From: CAYLZO01 sp964387775
GTDB lineage: Bacteria; Chloroflexota; Anaerolineae; JAAYZQ01
Direction of reading: 5' to 3'
Length of the DNA stretch: 12,356 bases
NCBI GenBank assembly: GCA_964387775.1
Contig: CAYLZO010000162.1
Location: 1 to 12,356, forward strand
Below the pieces are notes generated by a model. It did no database searches. It was not told the DNA's origin and saw only the letters and a list, made by a program, of their open reading frames with translations. This document shows, one piece after another, positions 1 through 5,596 of this stretch (the stretch's first letter is position 1; each line of letters starts with the position of its first letter). Position numbers and translations under genes: made by a program.

Positions 1-1
1 C

Positions 2-165
2 AGCCGCGACCGCTACGAGCGGGCCAGGCTGGAGTTCGAGCGGGGGATGGCCCAATTGCGCCCGGCCGCCCACGTGGACGTGTCGCTGGCGCACTCGCTG
101 CTCGACGATTTCGGCGCGTTCTGGGCGCTGACGACGCCGCTGGAGCAGAAGGGGCGACTGATCCC
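2..165 (+). pseudogene. C-terminal remnant of a large serine recombinase-like protein
   Basis: Reading from base 2 gives a peptide that runs SRDRYERARLEFERG, then a helix with SLAHSLLDDFGAFWALTTPLEQK. This is the style of the coiled C-terminal part of large serine recombinases, where an LLxxFGxLWxxATPEEQ segment normally leads into LLRLLFERVYV. Here the similarity stops at about base 165 and the frame runs on without meaning, antisense to the end of the oxidase gene, to a stop at 388. The 5' part lies outside the window. I infer a decayed or truncated recombinase tail; the family call rests on motif memory only, and any coiled-coil protein with a similar heptad could mimic it. Confidence 0.45.
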
Positions 166-190
166 AGACCAGTCAAGCAGAACTGACGGC

Positions 191-235
191 CGCCGAACGG
201 CGCCCACCCAGACCGGGATGGCGGCCTGGGTGGGC
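191..235. terminator. Two tandem hairpins between convergent ends
   Basis: CGCCG-AA-CGGCG (191-202) is followed by perfect 10-bp arms GCCCACCCAG (202-211) and CTGGGTGGGC (226-235) around a 14-nt loop. They lie 29 nt past the stop of the minus-strand oxidase gene and past the plus-strand recombinase remnant, a good place for a bidirectional stop. There is no T-tract on either side, so this is not a classical intrinsic terminator; it could act with Rho or protect 3' ends. Confidence 0.4.
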
Positions 236-263
236 CAGCCGATTCACAACAGTCTGGCGATGT

Positions 264-1904
264 TTATGCCTCTGCCGGAACGAGTTGCCGCTTTTCCAGC
301 CAGCGTTCGGGCAGGACGATGCCCAGCACGTTGCGCAGCCCCAGCGTGCCCACCAGGTTGCCCAGGAAGGCCAGGAAGCCCAGGCTGACCAGCGCCCCGC
401 CGATAATGGCCACCAGGGTGTAGGCCTGGAACTGGCCGCCCTCGTAAAAAGTGCGGCGCAGCATCCCCTGCGACCCGGCCATGCCCATGGCGTAGGCCAT
501 GACCACCGAGCCGACCATCCACAGCCAAAAGTGGGCGTTGATGAGGCCCTTGCTCTTGAACTCCAGCTTGGTCAGCATCGGCACCAGGGCGTAGAGCACC
601 GAGAACAGCATCGTGCCCACGCCGGTGATGAGGAAGGTGTGGGCGTGCAGGGCGACGACCCACTGGGTGTTGTGAAAGACCAGGTTCAGCCCGACGTTGG
701 CCTGGATCAGGCCGGCCACGCCGCCCATCATAAAGCCAAACATCGAGCCCAGGGCAAATTTGAGGGCCGGCGACATCTTGACCGGCCGCGCCAGCCAGAC
801 GGTCATCAGCGAGGCAAAGATGGTCAGGCCCATGGTGAAAAACTCGCCCCAGGTGATGAACTGGCCCGACAGCAGGCGCATGACCATCGGCTGAGAGGTG
901 TCGCCCAGCAGGTGGTGGCTCCAGACGCCCATCGACACCAGCAAGTCGACCATGATCACCGTCTTGACCACGTTGGCCCCAAACAGCTCGCGGCCGGTCA
1001 ACAGCGGGATGAGCAGGTACCAGACGCCGGCGGTGTAGATCAGGGCGTTGCCGTCGGCTACCATGTCCAGCCCCCACCAGTACCAGTTCTTGTAGAGCAA
1101 GGCGTCCACCGCGCCCGGGTCGAGGGCCGAGCCGAACAGGGCGAACAGGCCATAGACCAGGATCAGCGCCCCGGCAGTGAGCAGCACGATGGCGTTGATG
1201 ACGGTATCAATCGAGCCGCGCCCCACGGCGACGATGAACACCGGCAGCCCGTTATAGTCCAGATTGGGCGCGTTCTTGTCCTCCTTGCCGAACAGCTTGA
1301 GCAGGCGCGGGATGCCAAAGGCCGAGCGCAGGAACTGGAAAAAGCTGTAGGGACGCTCGTCGCTCTTGCTGAGCACCGTTTTGAAGATGTTGAAGGCAAA
1401 GATCAGGATGTTGACCATGATCAGCGCCGCGCCGACCATGAAGAAAATGCTGCCCAGCATCGGCGTCCGGTCGTAGCTGACCGGCAGCGGCCAGTAGAGG
1501 GTGTAGAGCGAGTTGAAAAGACCAAAAAAGCCAGCGCTCCAACAGATCATCACCCCAACGATTTGCAACCAAAAGTTGGTTGGCACCAGCTTTTTGTGTT
1601 TGATGGGTTTGTCGAGCAGGTAGGGCACCAGGAAGTAAAAGGCGCCAAAGACGGCCATGTAGATAAAGCCGTAGACGCCGACGATGGGGTGAGCCGTCAG
1701 CATCGAATAGTACAGCTCCTCAGTGGTCGGGTTGGCGACGCCGGGACGGAGGGTGTTGAGCGCCGCCTCCATGCCGTGCAGTGCCTCCTGGTCGTAGAGC
1801 TGGGTGCGCATCAACATGCCCTCGAACCCCGACAACGCCAGGAACAGCAGGGCAACCACGGCAAAACGCAGCGTCCACTTTTCAGTCCAACCGATTTTGA
1901 TCAT
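264..1904 (-). CDS. Haem-copper oxidase superfamily subunit I, non-canonical NO-reductase type
   Basis: A 546-residue integral membrane protein with about 12 helices (roughly 12-31, 69-94, 111-135, 150-175, 233-258, 275-302, 312-335, 348-370, 381-404, 414-443, 455-478, 493-522). It keeps the low-spin haem ligand His72 in helix 2 (followed by FGAFYFLVP, as in NorB-like proteins), the His330-His331 pair in helix 7, and the His420-Ala-His422 haem ligands in helix 10. In helix 6, where NORs read WWxxH and cbb3 oxidases read WWYGH, it reads WWGLD, so Asp280 replaces a histidine ligand of the active-site metal. The NorB-type Glu residues of WVEGVWE are also absent (ADGNAL). A haem-copper fold is certain; NO reduction is inferred. 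The start has AGGAGG 7 nt upstream and lies 14 nt after subunit II. I recall NOR clades (gNOR, eNOR, sNOR) with altered ligands, gNOR with Asp; a tree is needed to place it. Confidence 0.85.
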   Translation of the reverse strand: MIKIGWTEKWTLRFAVVALLFLALSGFEGMLMRTQLYDQEALHGMEAALNTLRPGVANPTTEELYYSMLTAHPIVGVYGFIYMAVFGAFYFLVPYLLDKPIKHKKLVPTNFWLQIVGVMICWSAGFFGLFNSLYTLYWPLPVSYDRTPMLGSIFFMVGAALIMVNILIFAFNIFKTVLSKSDERPYSFFQFLRSAFGIPRLLKLFGKEDKNAPNLDYNGLPVFIVAVGRGSIDTVINAIVLLTAGALILVYGLFALFGSALDPGAVDALLYKNWYWWGLDMVADGNALIYTAGVWYLLIPLLTGRELFGANVVKTVIMVDLLVSMGVWSHHLLGDTSQPMVMRLLSGQFITWGEFFTMGLTIFASLMTVWLARPVKMSPALKFALGSMFGFMMGGVAGLIQANVGLNLVFHNTQWVVALHAHTFLITGVGTMLFSVLYALVPMLTKLEFKSKGLINAHFWLWMVGSVVMAYAMGMAGSQGMLRRTFYEGGQFQAYTLVAIIGGALVSLGFLAFLGNLVGTLGLRNVLGIVLPERWLEKRQLVPAEA

Positions 1905-1918
1905 GTCCTATCTCCTCC

Positions 1919-2341
1919 TCATTGAGTCACGCGGATGGCGTCGGGGACGTGCATTTCGGAGTGGCGGGGGCCGGAATATTCGGTGGAGCGCACGTCGTAC
2001 AGGCCCACCTCGTCGAACTTCCAGACGATGCGGTTCTCGCGGCCGGGCAGCACCTGCTCCTGGAAGACCATGCTGCCATCCTTGCGGAACACGCCCAGGC
2101 CGTAGGTCACGTCGGTGGACGTGGCGACGAACTCGACGTACTCGCCGACCTTGACCTCGATGCCTTCTGCCGGCAACCGGATCTCGTAATCACCGAACTC
2201 GACGTGGACGGTCCGGTCGGGCGTCGGCTTGGACCAGAGCAGCCACTTTTGCCAGGGTATCAGCGGCGAGAGGGTGACGACGTTGAACACCAGGAACACG
2301 CCGATCAGGACGAACAGCCAGTTTCGCTCTCTGTGGTCCAT
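1919..2341 (-). CDS. Cupredoxin-like subunit II lacking CuA ligands
   Basis: A 140-residue protein with one N-terminal membrane anchor (about 8-27) and a C-terminal cupredoxin domain facing outward, as in cytochrome oxidase subunit II. The usual CuA loop C-x-E-x-C-G-x-x-H-x-x-M reads S119-T-E-Y-S123-G-P-R-H127-S-E-M130: both cysteines are serine. The earlier ligand His of the DVIH motif is Tyr80 (STDVTYGLGVF). The protein contains no cysteine at all, so a binuclear CuA centre is not possible. Glu121, His127 and Met130 remain. The start at 2341 is chosen over an upstream in-frame one because AAGGAGGA sits just before it and because the small upstream gene ends 2 nt before this ATG. Likely role: structural or quinol-linked subunit of the enzyme encoded next, not a cytochrome c acceptor. 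Confidence 0.85.
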   Translation of the reverse strand: MDHRERNWLFVLIGVFLVFNVVTLSPLIPWQKWLLWSKPTPDRTVHVEFGDYEIRLPAEGIEVKVGEYVEFVATSTDVTYGLGVFRKDGSMVFQEQVLPGRENRIVWKFDEVGLYDVRSTEYSGPRHSEMHVPDAIRVTQ

Positions 2342-2343
2342 GG

Positions 2344-2448
2344 CTATTCCTCCTTCTCGCGCACCTTGTAGGCGAAAAACAACATGAACAGGGCCAGGAT
2401 GGCCACAAAGGCCGTGTAGCCCCACCAGACGATGTCTGTGAGATGCAT
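2344..2448 (-). CDS. 34-residue single-helix membrane peptide, probable small subunit
   Basis: The peptide is MHLTDIVWWGYTAFVAILAL followed by FMLFFAYKVREKEE: a hydrophobic helix (about 8-27) with an aromatic belt before it and a charged cytosolic tail after it. It is preceded by GGAGG five nt before the ATG and ends 2 nt before the start of subunit II, whose ribosome site lies inside its last codons, so the two are probably translationally coupled. Many haem-copper oxidases carry such tiny one-helix subunits (CcoQ-like, subunit IIa of ba3), and I infer the same here. I cannot assign a named family. It is below usual gene-calling length, so it is easily missed. Confidence 0.75.
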   Translation of the reverse strand: MHLTDIVWWGYTAFVAILALFMLFFAYKVREKEE

Positions 2449-2497
2449 GGCAACCTCCTCCTTGAAAATGGTACTCCTTTGTCCGGGTGATCGCTCA

Positions 2498-2517
2498 GCG
2501 TGGACTAGAGTCCACGC
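2498..2517. promoter_or_regulatory. Perfect 9+9 bp dyad in the leader of the oxidase genes
   Basis: GCGTGGACT-AG-AGTCCACGC, 50 nt upstream of the start of the 34-residue gene. On the minus strand it is not followed by a T-run, so it is a poor terminator. It may be an operator for a dimeric regulator or an RNA hairpin that separates the sensor genes from the oxidase genes in processing. It does not match the TGA-N6-TCA pattern seen upstream at 4601-4616. Confidence 0.5.
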
Positions 2518-2633
2518 ACGGTTCTGAGTAGTGCTTGTCCACCTCCTTTCTGCCGCCTGCCAAGAGACGCCTTGTCCCGCAGCGGGCGGATCGGCTCCTT
2601 GCGCAGCCCATCGACCAGGTGCAAGTTGTGCAT
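2505..2633 (-). CDS. Possible 42-residue ORF of unknown function
   Basis: In the 200-nt gap between the DUF1858 gene and the small membrane subunit there is an ORF beginning MHNLHLVDGLRKEPIRPLRD, basic and arginine-rich, ending in the loop of the 2498-2517 dyad. An AAAGGGG stretch lies about 5 nt before the ATG, which is a moderate ribosome site. I do not recognise it. The composition is not clearly protein-like, and it could be a leader peptide, a decayed gene, or chance. Confidence 0.25.
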   Translation of the reverse strand: MHNLHLVDGLRKEPIRPLRDKASLGRRQKGGGQALLRTVRGL

Positions 2634-2646
2634 CTTTGACCCCTTT

Positions 2647-3162
2647 CTACTCTCGACAGAAGTAGATGGCGAATCCTCCGTCGTCTTGGCGCGTGATCCA
2701 GTGGGATATGCCCAGGCTGGAGGCCTTGTCCACCAGTGGGGCGGGCAGGAAGGGGGCGACGAGCCTGTAGATGTCGCCCGGGTCCAGGGCTTGCAGGTCG
2801 GCGATCACCTGGTTGACGGGCTGTTCCCCCGCCGCCAGCATGCCTTTTGCGTCCAACTCGGCCACGACCCGGGCCTCGGAAAACCAGTCAGGCCGGTCCG
2901 TGTTATAGGCGGCCGCGGATTCGCCGGAAAAGAGGTCCTGTCCCACCTCGGCTCTGAGGCGGTTGATCAGATCCTCCACGTGCACATTGCCGATGGCGGC
3001 CGCTTGCTGCAAGGTCGTAACCCGGGCCACGGTCTTGCGCAGAATCGGGTTCCTGAGTTTCTCAAAGGCGGGCACATAGTCGATCAGGATTCGTTCCAGT
3101 TCTGGGAAGGCGTCGATCAGCTCGGCGATCTTGGTCTTGGGCGCGATGACGAGTTCGGGCAT
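2647..3162 (-). CDS. DUF1858-DUF2249 protein, likely NO/redox stress partner
   Basis: A 171-residue soluble protein in two parts. Residues about 4-75 (IAELIDAFPELERILIDYVP, then FEKLRNPILRKTVARV and an LQQAAAIGNVHVEDLINRL helix) match the DUF1858 helical domain found at the N-terminus of ScdA/RIC-type di-iron repair proteins. Residues about 97-169 (RVVAELDAKGMLAAGEQPV, LDPGDIYRLVAPFLPAPL, ending HWITRQDDGGFAIYFCRE) match a DUF2249-type fold. The ATG follows GGGGAGG at good spacing and lies 12 nt after the stop of the DUF438 gene, so the two form one transcription unit. Such proteins travel with hemerythrin proteins and NO-handling genes; a role in nitrosative or iron-centre stress is inferred, and the chemistry is unknown. 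Confidence 0.8.
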   Translation of the reverse strand: MPELVIAPKTKIAELIDAFPELERILIDYVPAFEKLRNPILRKTVARVTTLQQAAAIGNVHVEDLINRLRAEVGQDLFSGESAAAYNTDRPDWFSEARVVAELDAKGMLAAGEQPVNQVIADLQALDPGDIYRLVAPFLPAPLVDKASSLGISHWITRQDDGGFAIYFCRE

Positions 3163-3174
3163 GTCTGGCCTCCC

Positions 3175-4404
3175 CTACGCGTAGGACAGGATGCGCTGTT
3201 CGCCTTCCAGCGCCCGGTAGCCGGTCAGATCCTGGGAGACTTCCAGGGTGCCAAGATACTCGCCTTCGTCGTTGCGGAGGGCAAAGTACTCGATGTGGAT
3301 CATCCGGCCACGCAAGTTGATCCAAAAGGGCGCCCGGCTCTGCTGGCCGCTCTTGAAATCCTCCAGGATCTTGTCGACGATGTGGGCGCTGGCGGGCGGA
3401 TGGCAGTGGCGCACGTCGCGGTTGAGGATGGCCCGGTTCCGTTGAAAGATCCGCTCGCTGCTCTGGGAAAAGTACTTGACCCTGTCGTCGTTGCCCACAA
3501 AGGTAATGTCAACCGGCAGGGTGTTCAGAACCGCCTGCAGCTCCTCGACGGAAAAGCTTCCGGAAGGCAACTGGATCCGGCCGTCCTGCCGTTGTAGGGC
3601 GTCAGGGGGGGCTGTTTCGAGCCCCGGTGGCGCCCACTCTGCCGGGGGATCGTACAGGCAGTAGCCGAATTCCGGCGTCTGCCTCTGAATTTCGTACCAG
3701 TCGCCGTCAGAGAGGGCGTCCATGAGCATGGGGAAGAGGATCTCTTCCTCCTTGACGATCATGTCGGCGACGCCCTTGACGGCCGGCTGCAAGACGATCT
3801 CGGCCGCGGCCAGCAGGTCGTCCTGGGTGATGCCCGGCGTTCTCAGAACCTCGAGGCTGCCCTCGAGCAGATCCCGGATCTCGTCGTGCTTGCCCCACAT
3901 GACCTTGGGCGGGCCGGCGAGCCCAGCCCGTTCCAGGTAGGGGAAAAGCAGGTATTCCTTGCGTTGGTAGTGCTTGTCGACGTCGATGAGCTGGTTGAAC
4001 AGCCCGATCAGCCTGAGGACGGCGGCCGGCAGCCCGGCGTCGTCGATCTCGCCCAGGGCGCCAAGTTGCGCGTTGGCCTCTTTGATCACAGCGGCCAGCG
4101 CCCTATTTTCGTGGACGAGGACGTCCATGGGGTGGCCCTCGGGAATCGACCTGGACGCGCCGAGATCGACGTTACCCTCCAGCACGGCTGAGTGGACATC
4201 GCACAGCTTGAGCAGCTCTTCCTGGGGCAGCCCTTCCTCCAGGAGTTCCTGTTCGACCTCTACGACCTCGCCATAGGGAATGGCGCCCAGCGTTTGGACC
4301 AGCTCTTGCCGGACGCTTTCCTGCGGCTCTCCGGCGTGAAGCTTGAGAATGAGTTCTTTGAGCTTTGCTTTCCTGAACGTCGAGTTGTCTATGTTCTTGC
4401 TCAC
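3175..4404 (-). CDS. DUF438 / hemerythrin / PAS sensor-like protein
   Basis: A 409-residue soluble protein. Residues about 10-85 are DUF438 (KLKELILKLHAGEPQESVRQ, then VEQELLEEGLPQEELLKLCDVH). Residues about 90-230 form a hemerythrin-like helical bundle with candidate iron ligands His91, His98, His145 with Glu150 (HYQRKEYLLFPYLE), His173 (WGKHDEIRDLLEG) and Glu219-221 (KEEEILFPM). Residues about 285-405 are a PAS domain of the type ending GEYLGTLEVSQDLTGYRALE, with a CHPP motif at 334-337. Start chosen at GTG 4404 because GGAGG stands 6 nt upstream and the DUF438 domain begins just after. The frame is open for 64 more codons upstream, but that stretch looks like a scrap of another gene (see 4405-4575). 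The di-iron plus PAS layout suggests sensing of O2, NO or redox state; its downstream partners support that, but no output domain is visible. Confidence 0.85.
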   Translation of the reverse strand: MSKNIDNSTFRKAKLKELILKLHAGEPQESVRQELVQTLGAIPYGEVVEVEQELLEEGLPQEELLKLCDVHSAVLEGNVDLGASRSIPEGHPMDVLVHENRALAAVIKEANAQLGALGEIDDAGLPAAVLRLIGLFNQLIDVDKHYQRKEYLLFPYLERAGLAGPPKVMWGKHDEIRDLLEGSLEVLRTPGITQDDLLAAAEIVLQPAVKGVADMIVKEEEILFPMLMDALSDGDWYEIQRQTPEFGYCLYDPPAEWAPPGLETAPPDALQRQDGRIQLPSGSFSVEELQAVLNTLPVDITFVGNDDRVKYFSQSSERIFQRNRAILNRDVRHCHPPASAHIVDKILEDFKSGQQSRAPFWINLRGRMIHIEYFALRNDEGEYLGTLEVSQDLTGYRALEGEQRILSYA

Positions 4405-4575
4405 GATCTTCCTCCAAAATGCGCGAGAGCACCGACTCTCCAGGCTGACCCGCATCGCCTTGGCTACCAGGGCAGCACCCATGGCCGCGGCCAGCGCTGC
4501 GGCCGATACGCCACCTGGCAATGGCTTGGTCGCCAGGTTGTGCAACCAGACGTCAAATATCGTCCATGCGCCCAT
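4405..4575 (-). pseudogene. Formiminotransferase-cyclodeaminase (FTCD_C) N-terminal scrap, in frame with the DUF438 gene
   Basis: The translation upstream of the DUF438 start reads WTIFDVWLHNLATKPLPGGV, then SAAALAAAMGAALVAKAMRV. This resembles the start of FTCD_C/FchA-like proteins, where a short helix leads to PTPGGGSAAALAGALGAALV. The normal third Gly of PGGG is Val. After about 50 residues the resemblance ends, and the sequence runs directly into the ribosome site and GTG of the DUF438 gene. The ATG at 4575 lacks a ribosome site. I infer a truncated remnant that now acts as leader; the alternative is a true 473-residue fusion starting further upstream. Confidence 0.45.
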
Positions 4576-4591
4576 TGTACTGCCGAGTACA
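4576..4591. promoter_or_regulatory. Dyad TGTACT-N4-AGTACA
   Basis: Perfect 6+6 bp arms around GCCG, also readable as TGTA-N8-TACA, the spacing used by CRP/FNR-family regulators (NtcA sites are GTA-N8-TAC). An outer CATTGT (4573-4578) and ACAATG (4593-4598) add imperfect symmetry. It lies about 180 nt upstream of the DUF438 GTG. The regulator is unknown. Confidence 0.45.
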
Positions 4592-4600
4592 CACAATGTC

Positions 4601-4616
4601 CATGACTTCTGTCATG
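4601..4616. promoter_or_regulatory. FNR-like dyad CATGAC-N4-GTCATG
   Basis: Perfect 6+6 bp arms around TTCT. The core TGA-N6-TCA is the half-site geometry of FNR-type regulators, the superfamily that includes the NO-responsive DNR/NnrR proteins. Its centre is 25 bp from the centre of the 4576-4591 dyad. Placement upstream of the hemerythrin and oxidase genes fits oxygen or NO control, but no clear -10/-35 pair could be fixed nearby. Confidence 0.45.
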
Positions 4617-4736
4617 CGGTGGTTGCTGACTCTATCCAGCCGACTTTGACAAGATAGAGCAGCAGGGAGCGGGGGAGGCTCCAGCGTATCTTTTCAAAAA
4701 ACAGGCGCTCCACTCGGAAAGTGTAAAGCTTCTACT
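4617..4736. other. Intergenic leader with weak dyads
   Basis: No gene is seen here. CTCTATC (4630-4636) and GATAGAG (4653-4659) form 7-bp arms around a 16-nt loop that holds TTGACA on the plus strand and TTGTCA on the minus strand. GGAGC/GCTCC arms lie near 4666-4682. A minus-strand T6 follows the end of the editing-domain ORF, but without a strong stem before it. The promoter of the DUF438-to-oxidase set is probably in or near this stretch. Confidence 0.3.
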
Positions 4737-4901
4737 TTAGCGATTTGAAACGATGCCGTCTTTCTTTTCCACGCTGGCCAGCATCAGCAGGACCTCCTCG
4801 GCCACGGTCGCCGGGTCGTCGTACTCCTCCACCAGCGGCGAGCGCCCTCGCTCGGTGATGCGGCACTCGAAACGATCCACGTGCCAGGCTAGAAAACGCA
4901 T
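4737..4901 (-). pseudogene. Truncated threonyl-tRNA synthetase editing-domain protein
   Basis: A 54-codon ORF starting MRFLAWHVDRFECRITERGR and continuing SPLVEEYDDPATVAEEVLLM, LASVEKKDG. This resembles the N-terminal half of the archaeal-type ThrRS editing domain, which also occurs as stand-alone proteins of about 140 residues. Here it stops after VSNR, so at least half the domain, including the rest of the D-aminoacyl/seryl-tRNA deacylase fold, is missing. A GAAGGAG ribosome site precedes the ATG, and the ORF begins 22 nt after vapC, so it may still be translated. It is probably a non-functional remnant; the family call is from motif memory. Confidence 0.55.
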
Positions 4902-4923
4902 CGTACCCTTTCTCCTTCACGGA

Positions 4924-5316
4924 TCACGGCTCATTGCTGTAAAACTCGACGGCCAGCACATCTGCCAGGGCAAAGTCGTGGGTGTTGCGGGTGAGCAGTG
5001 TATAGCCACCGAGATCGGCGCTGGCGGCGATGGCCGCGTCGGGCAGCGTCAGCCGGTCCAGCCCGAACTGCTGCCGCAGGCGCCCCGCCCGGCGAGCAAT
5101 GGCCCCGTCGAGAGGCACCCGTTCCAGCAAGGCCAGCATGGCTTCGTGCCGCTCTTCCTCGCCGGGGCGGATACCCTGCCACAACTCTAGCTCGGTGATG
5201 GTCGAAAACGCGCCCGCGGCTTGCTCGTCCAGGATCGCGTTCAGGTAGGGGAGCACGCCCGGCCGGCCGTGGTAATAGTCGATGAGGGCGACTGTATCAA
5301 GCATCCAGGCGGGCAT
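4924..5316 (-). CDS. vapC: VapC-family PIN-domain ribonuclease toxin
   Basis: A 130-residue PIN-domain protein of normal VapC length. The acidic residues expected to hold Mg2+ are present: Asp7 (WMLDTVALIDYY), Glu44 in TITELELWQGIRPG, Asp93 (TLPDAAIAAS) and Asp114 in LLTRNTHDF. VapC toxins cleave specific RNAs, often tRNA or rRNA, and are held in check by the cognate VapB. The start at 5316 lies inside the end of the antitoxin gene (20-nt overlap), the usual coupled arrangement. All catalytic residues look intact, so it may still be active, which matters because the antitoxin start appears damaged. Confidence 0.85.
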   Translation of the reverse strand: MPAWMLDTVALIDYYHGRPGVLPYLNAILDEQAAGAFSTITELELWQGIRPGEEERHEAMLALLERVPLDGAIARRAGRLRQQFGLDRLTLPDAAIAASADLGGYTLLTRNTHDFALADVLAVEFYSNEP

Positions 5317-5593
5317 GGTTCAGCTCCTCGTCGTGCTCCGACAGCCCTTCCCGGCTGGCAGCCAGGAAGGCGTCCGGGTCGCGGTCGGCCCACATGCCGC
5401 GCGCCGCCCGGGCCAGAGCCACCTGCCGGTCACGGGCGCGATCGCCTGAGCTGAGTTCGATCTCGTCGGCCACCCAACGGGCCAAGAGCTCGCGGATCAC
5501 TTCGGAAACGGTCACCTCCTGGTGCAGAGCCTTGATTTTGGCCTGCTGAAATACCGGTTCGGACACGTTGATCGTCGTGGGGCGTATGTAAGA
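5297..5593 (-). CDS. vapB: VapB-like antitoxin with a damaged or lost start
   Basis: The coding frame reads SYIRPTTINVSEPVFQQAKI, then KALHQEVTVSEVIRELLARW and an acidic tail (SEHDEELNHARLDA). The first part is a ribbon-helix-helix DNA-binding module (TTINV strand, then two helices); the tail would wrap the toxin. Directly before Ser the codon is AAG (minus strand, 5596-5594) where ATG would be expected, and upstream of it the sequence becomes a G/C homopolymer repeat. The only in-frame starts are GTG 5629 inside that repeat, without a sensible ribosome site, and GTG at the Val of TTINV, which would delete the strand. I therefore place the feature at the recognisable coding body. It overlaps vapC by 20 nt. 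Confidence 0.65.
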   Translation of the reverse strand, partial: SYIRPTTINVSEPVFQQAKIKALHQEVTVSEVIRELLARWVADEIELSSGDRARDRQVALARAARGMWADRDPDAFLAASREGLSEHDEELNHARLDA

Positions 5594-5596
5594 CTT

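Noticed and set aside
202..235. Classical Rho-independent terminator
   Set aside because: The stem is good, but neither strand has a T-run after it; kept only as a hairpin with modest confidence.
264..1904. Reading subunit I as an ordinary aerobic cytochrome c oxidase
   Set aside because: The HPEVY motif of helix 6 is absent, the NorB-like FGAxYxLVP is present, and subunit II lacks CuA.
285..1925. 546-codon open frame on the plus strand opposite subunit I
   Set aside because: It is antisense to a clear haem-copper gene; its product is rich in Gln, His, Asp and Gly with no fold or motif, a typical shadow of a GC-rich gene.
2572..3597. 341-codon plus-strand open frame over the DUF1858 and DUF438 genes
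   Set aside because: Shadow frame: the opposite strand has recognised domains, ribosome sites and tight spacing.
4732..4920. 62-codon minus-strand ORF starting at 4920
   Set aside because: Its product is low-complexity; the editing-domain-like protein is in another frame (4737-4901) with its own ribosome site.
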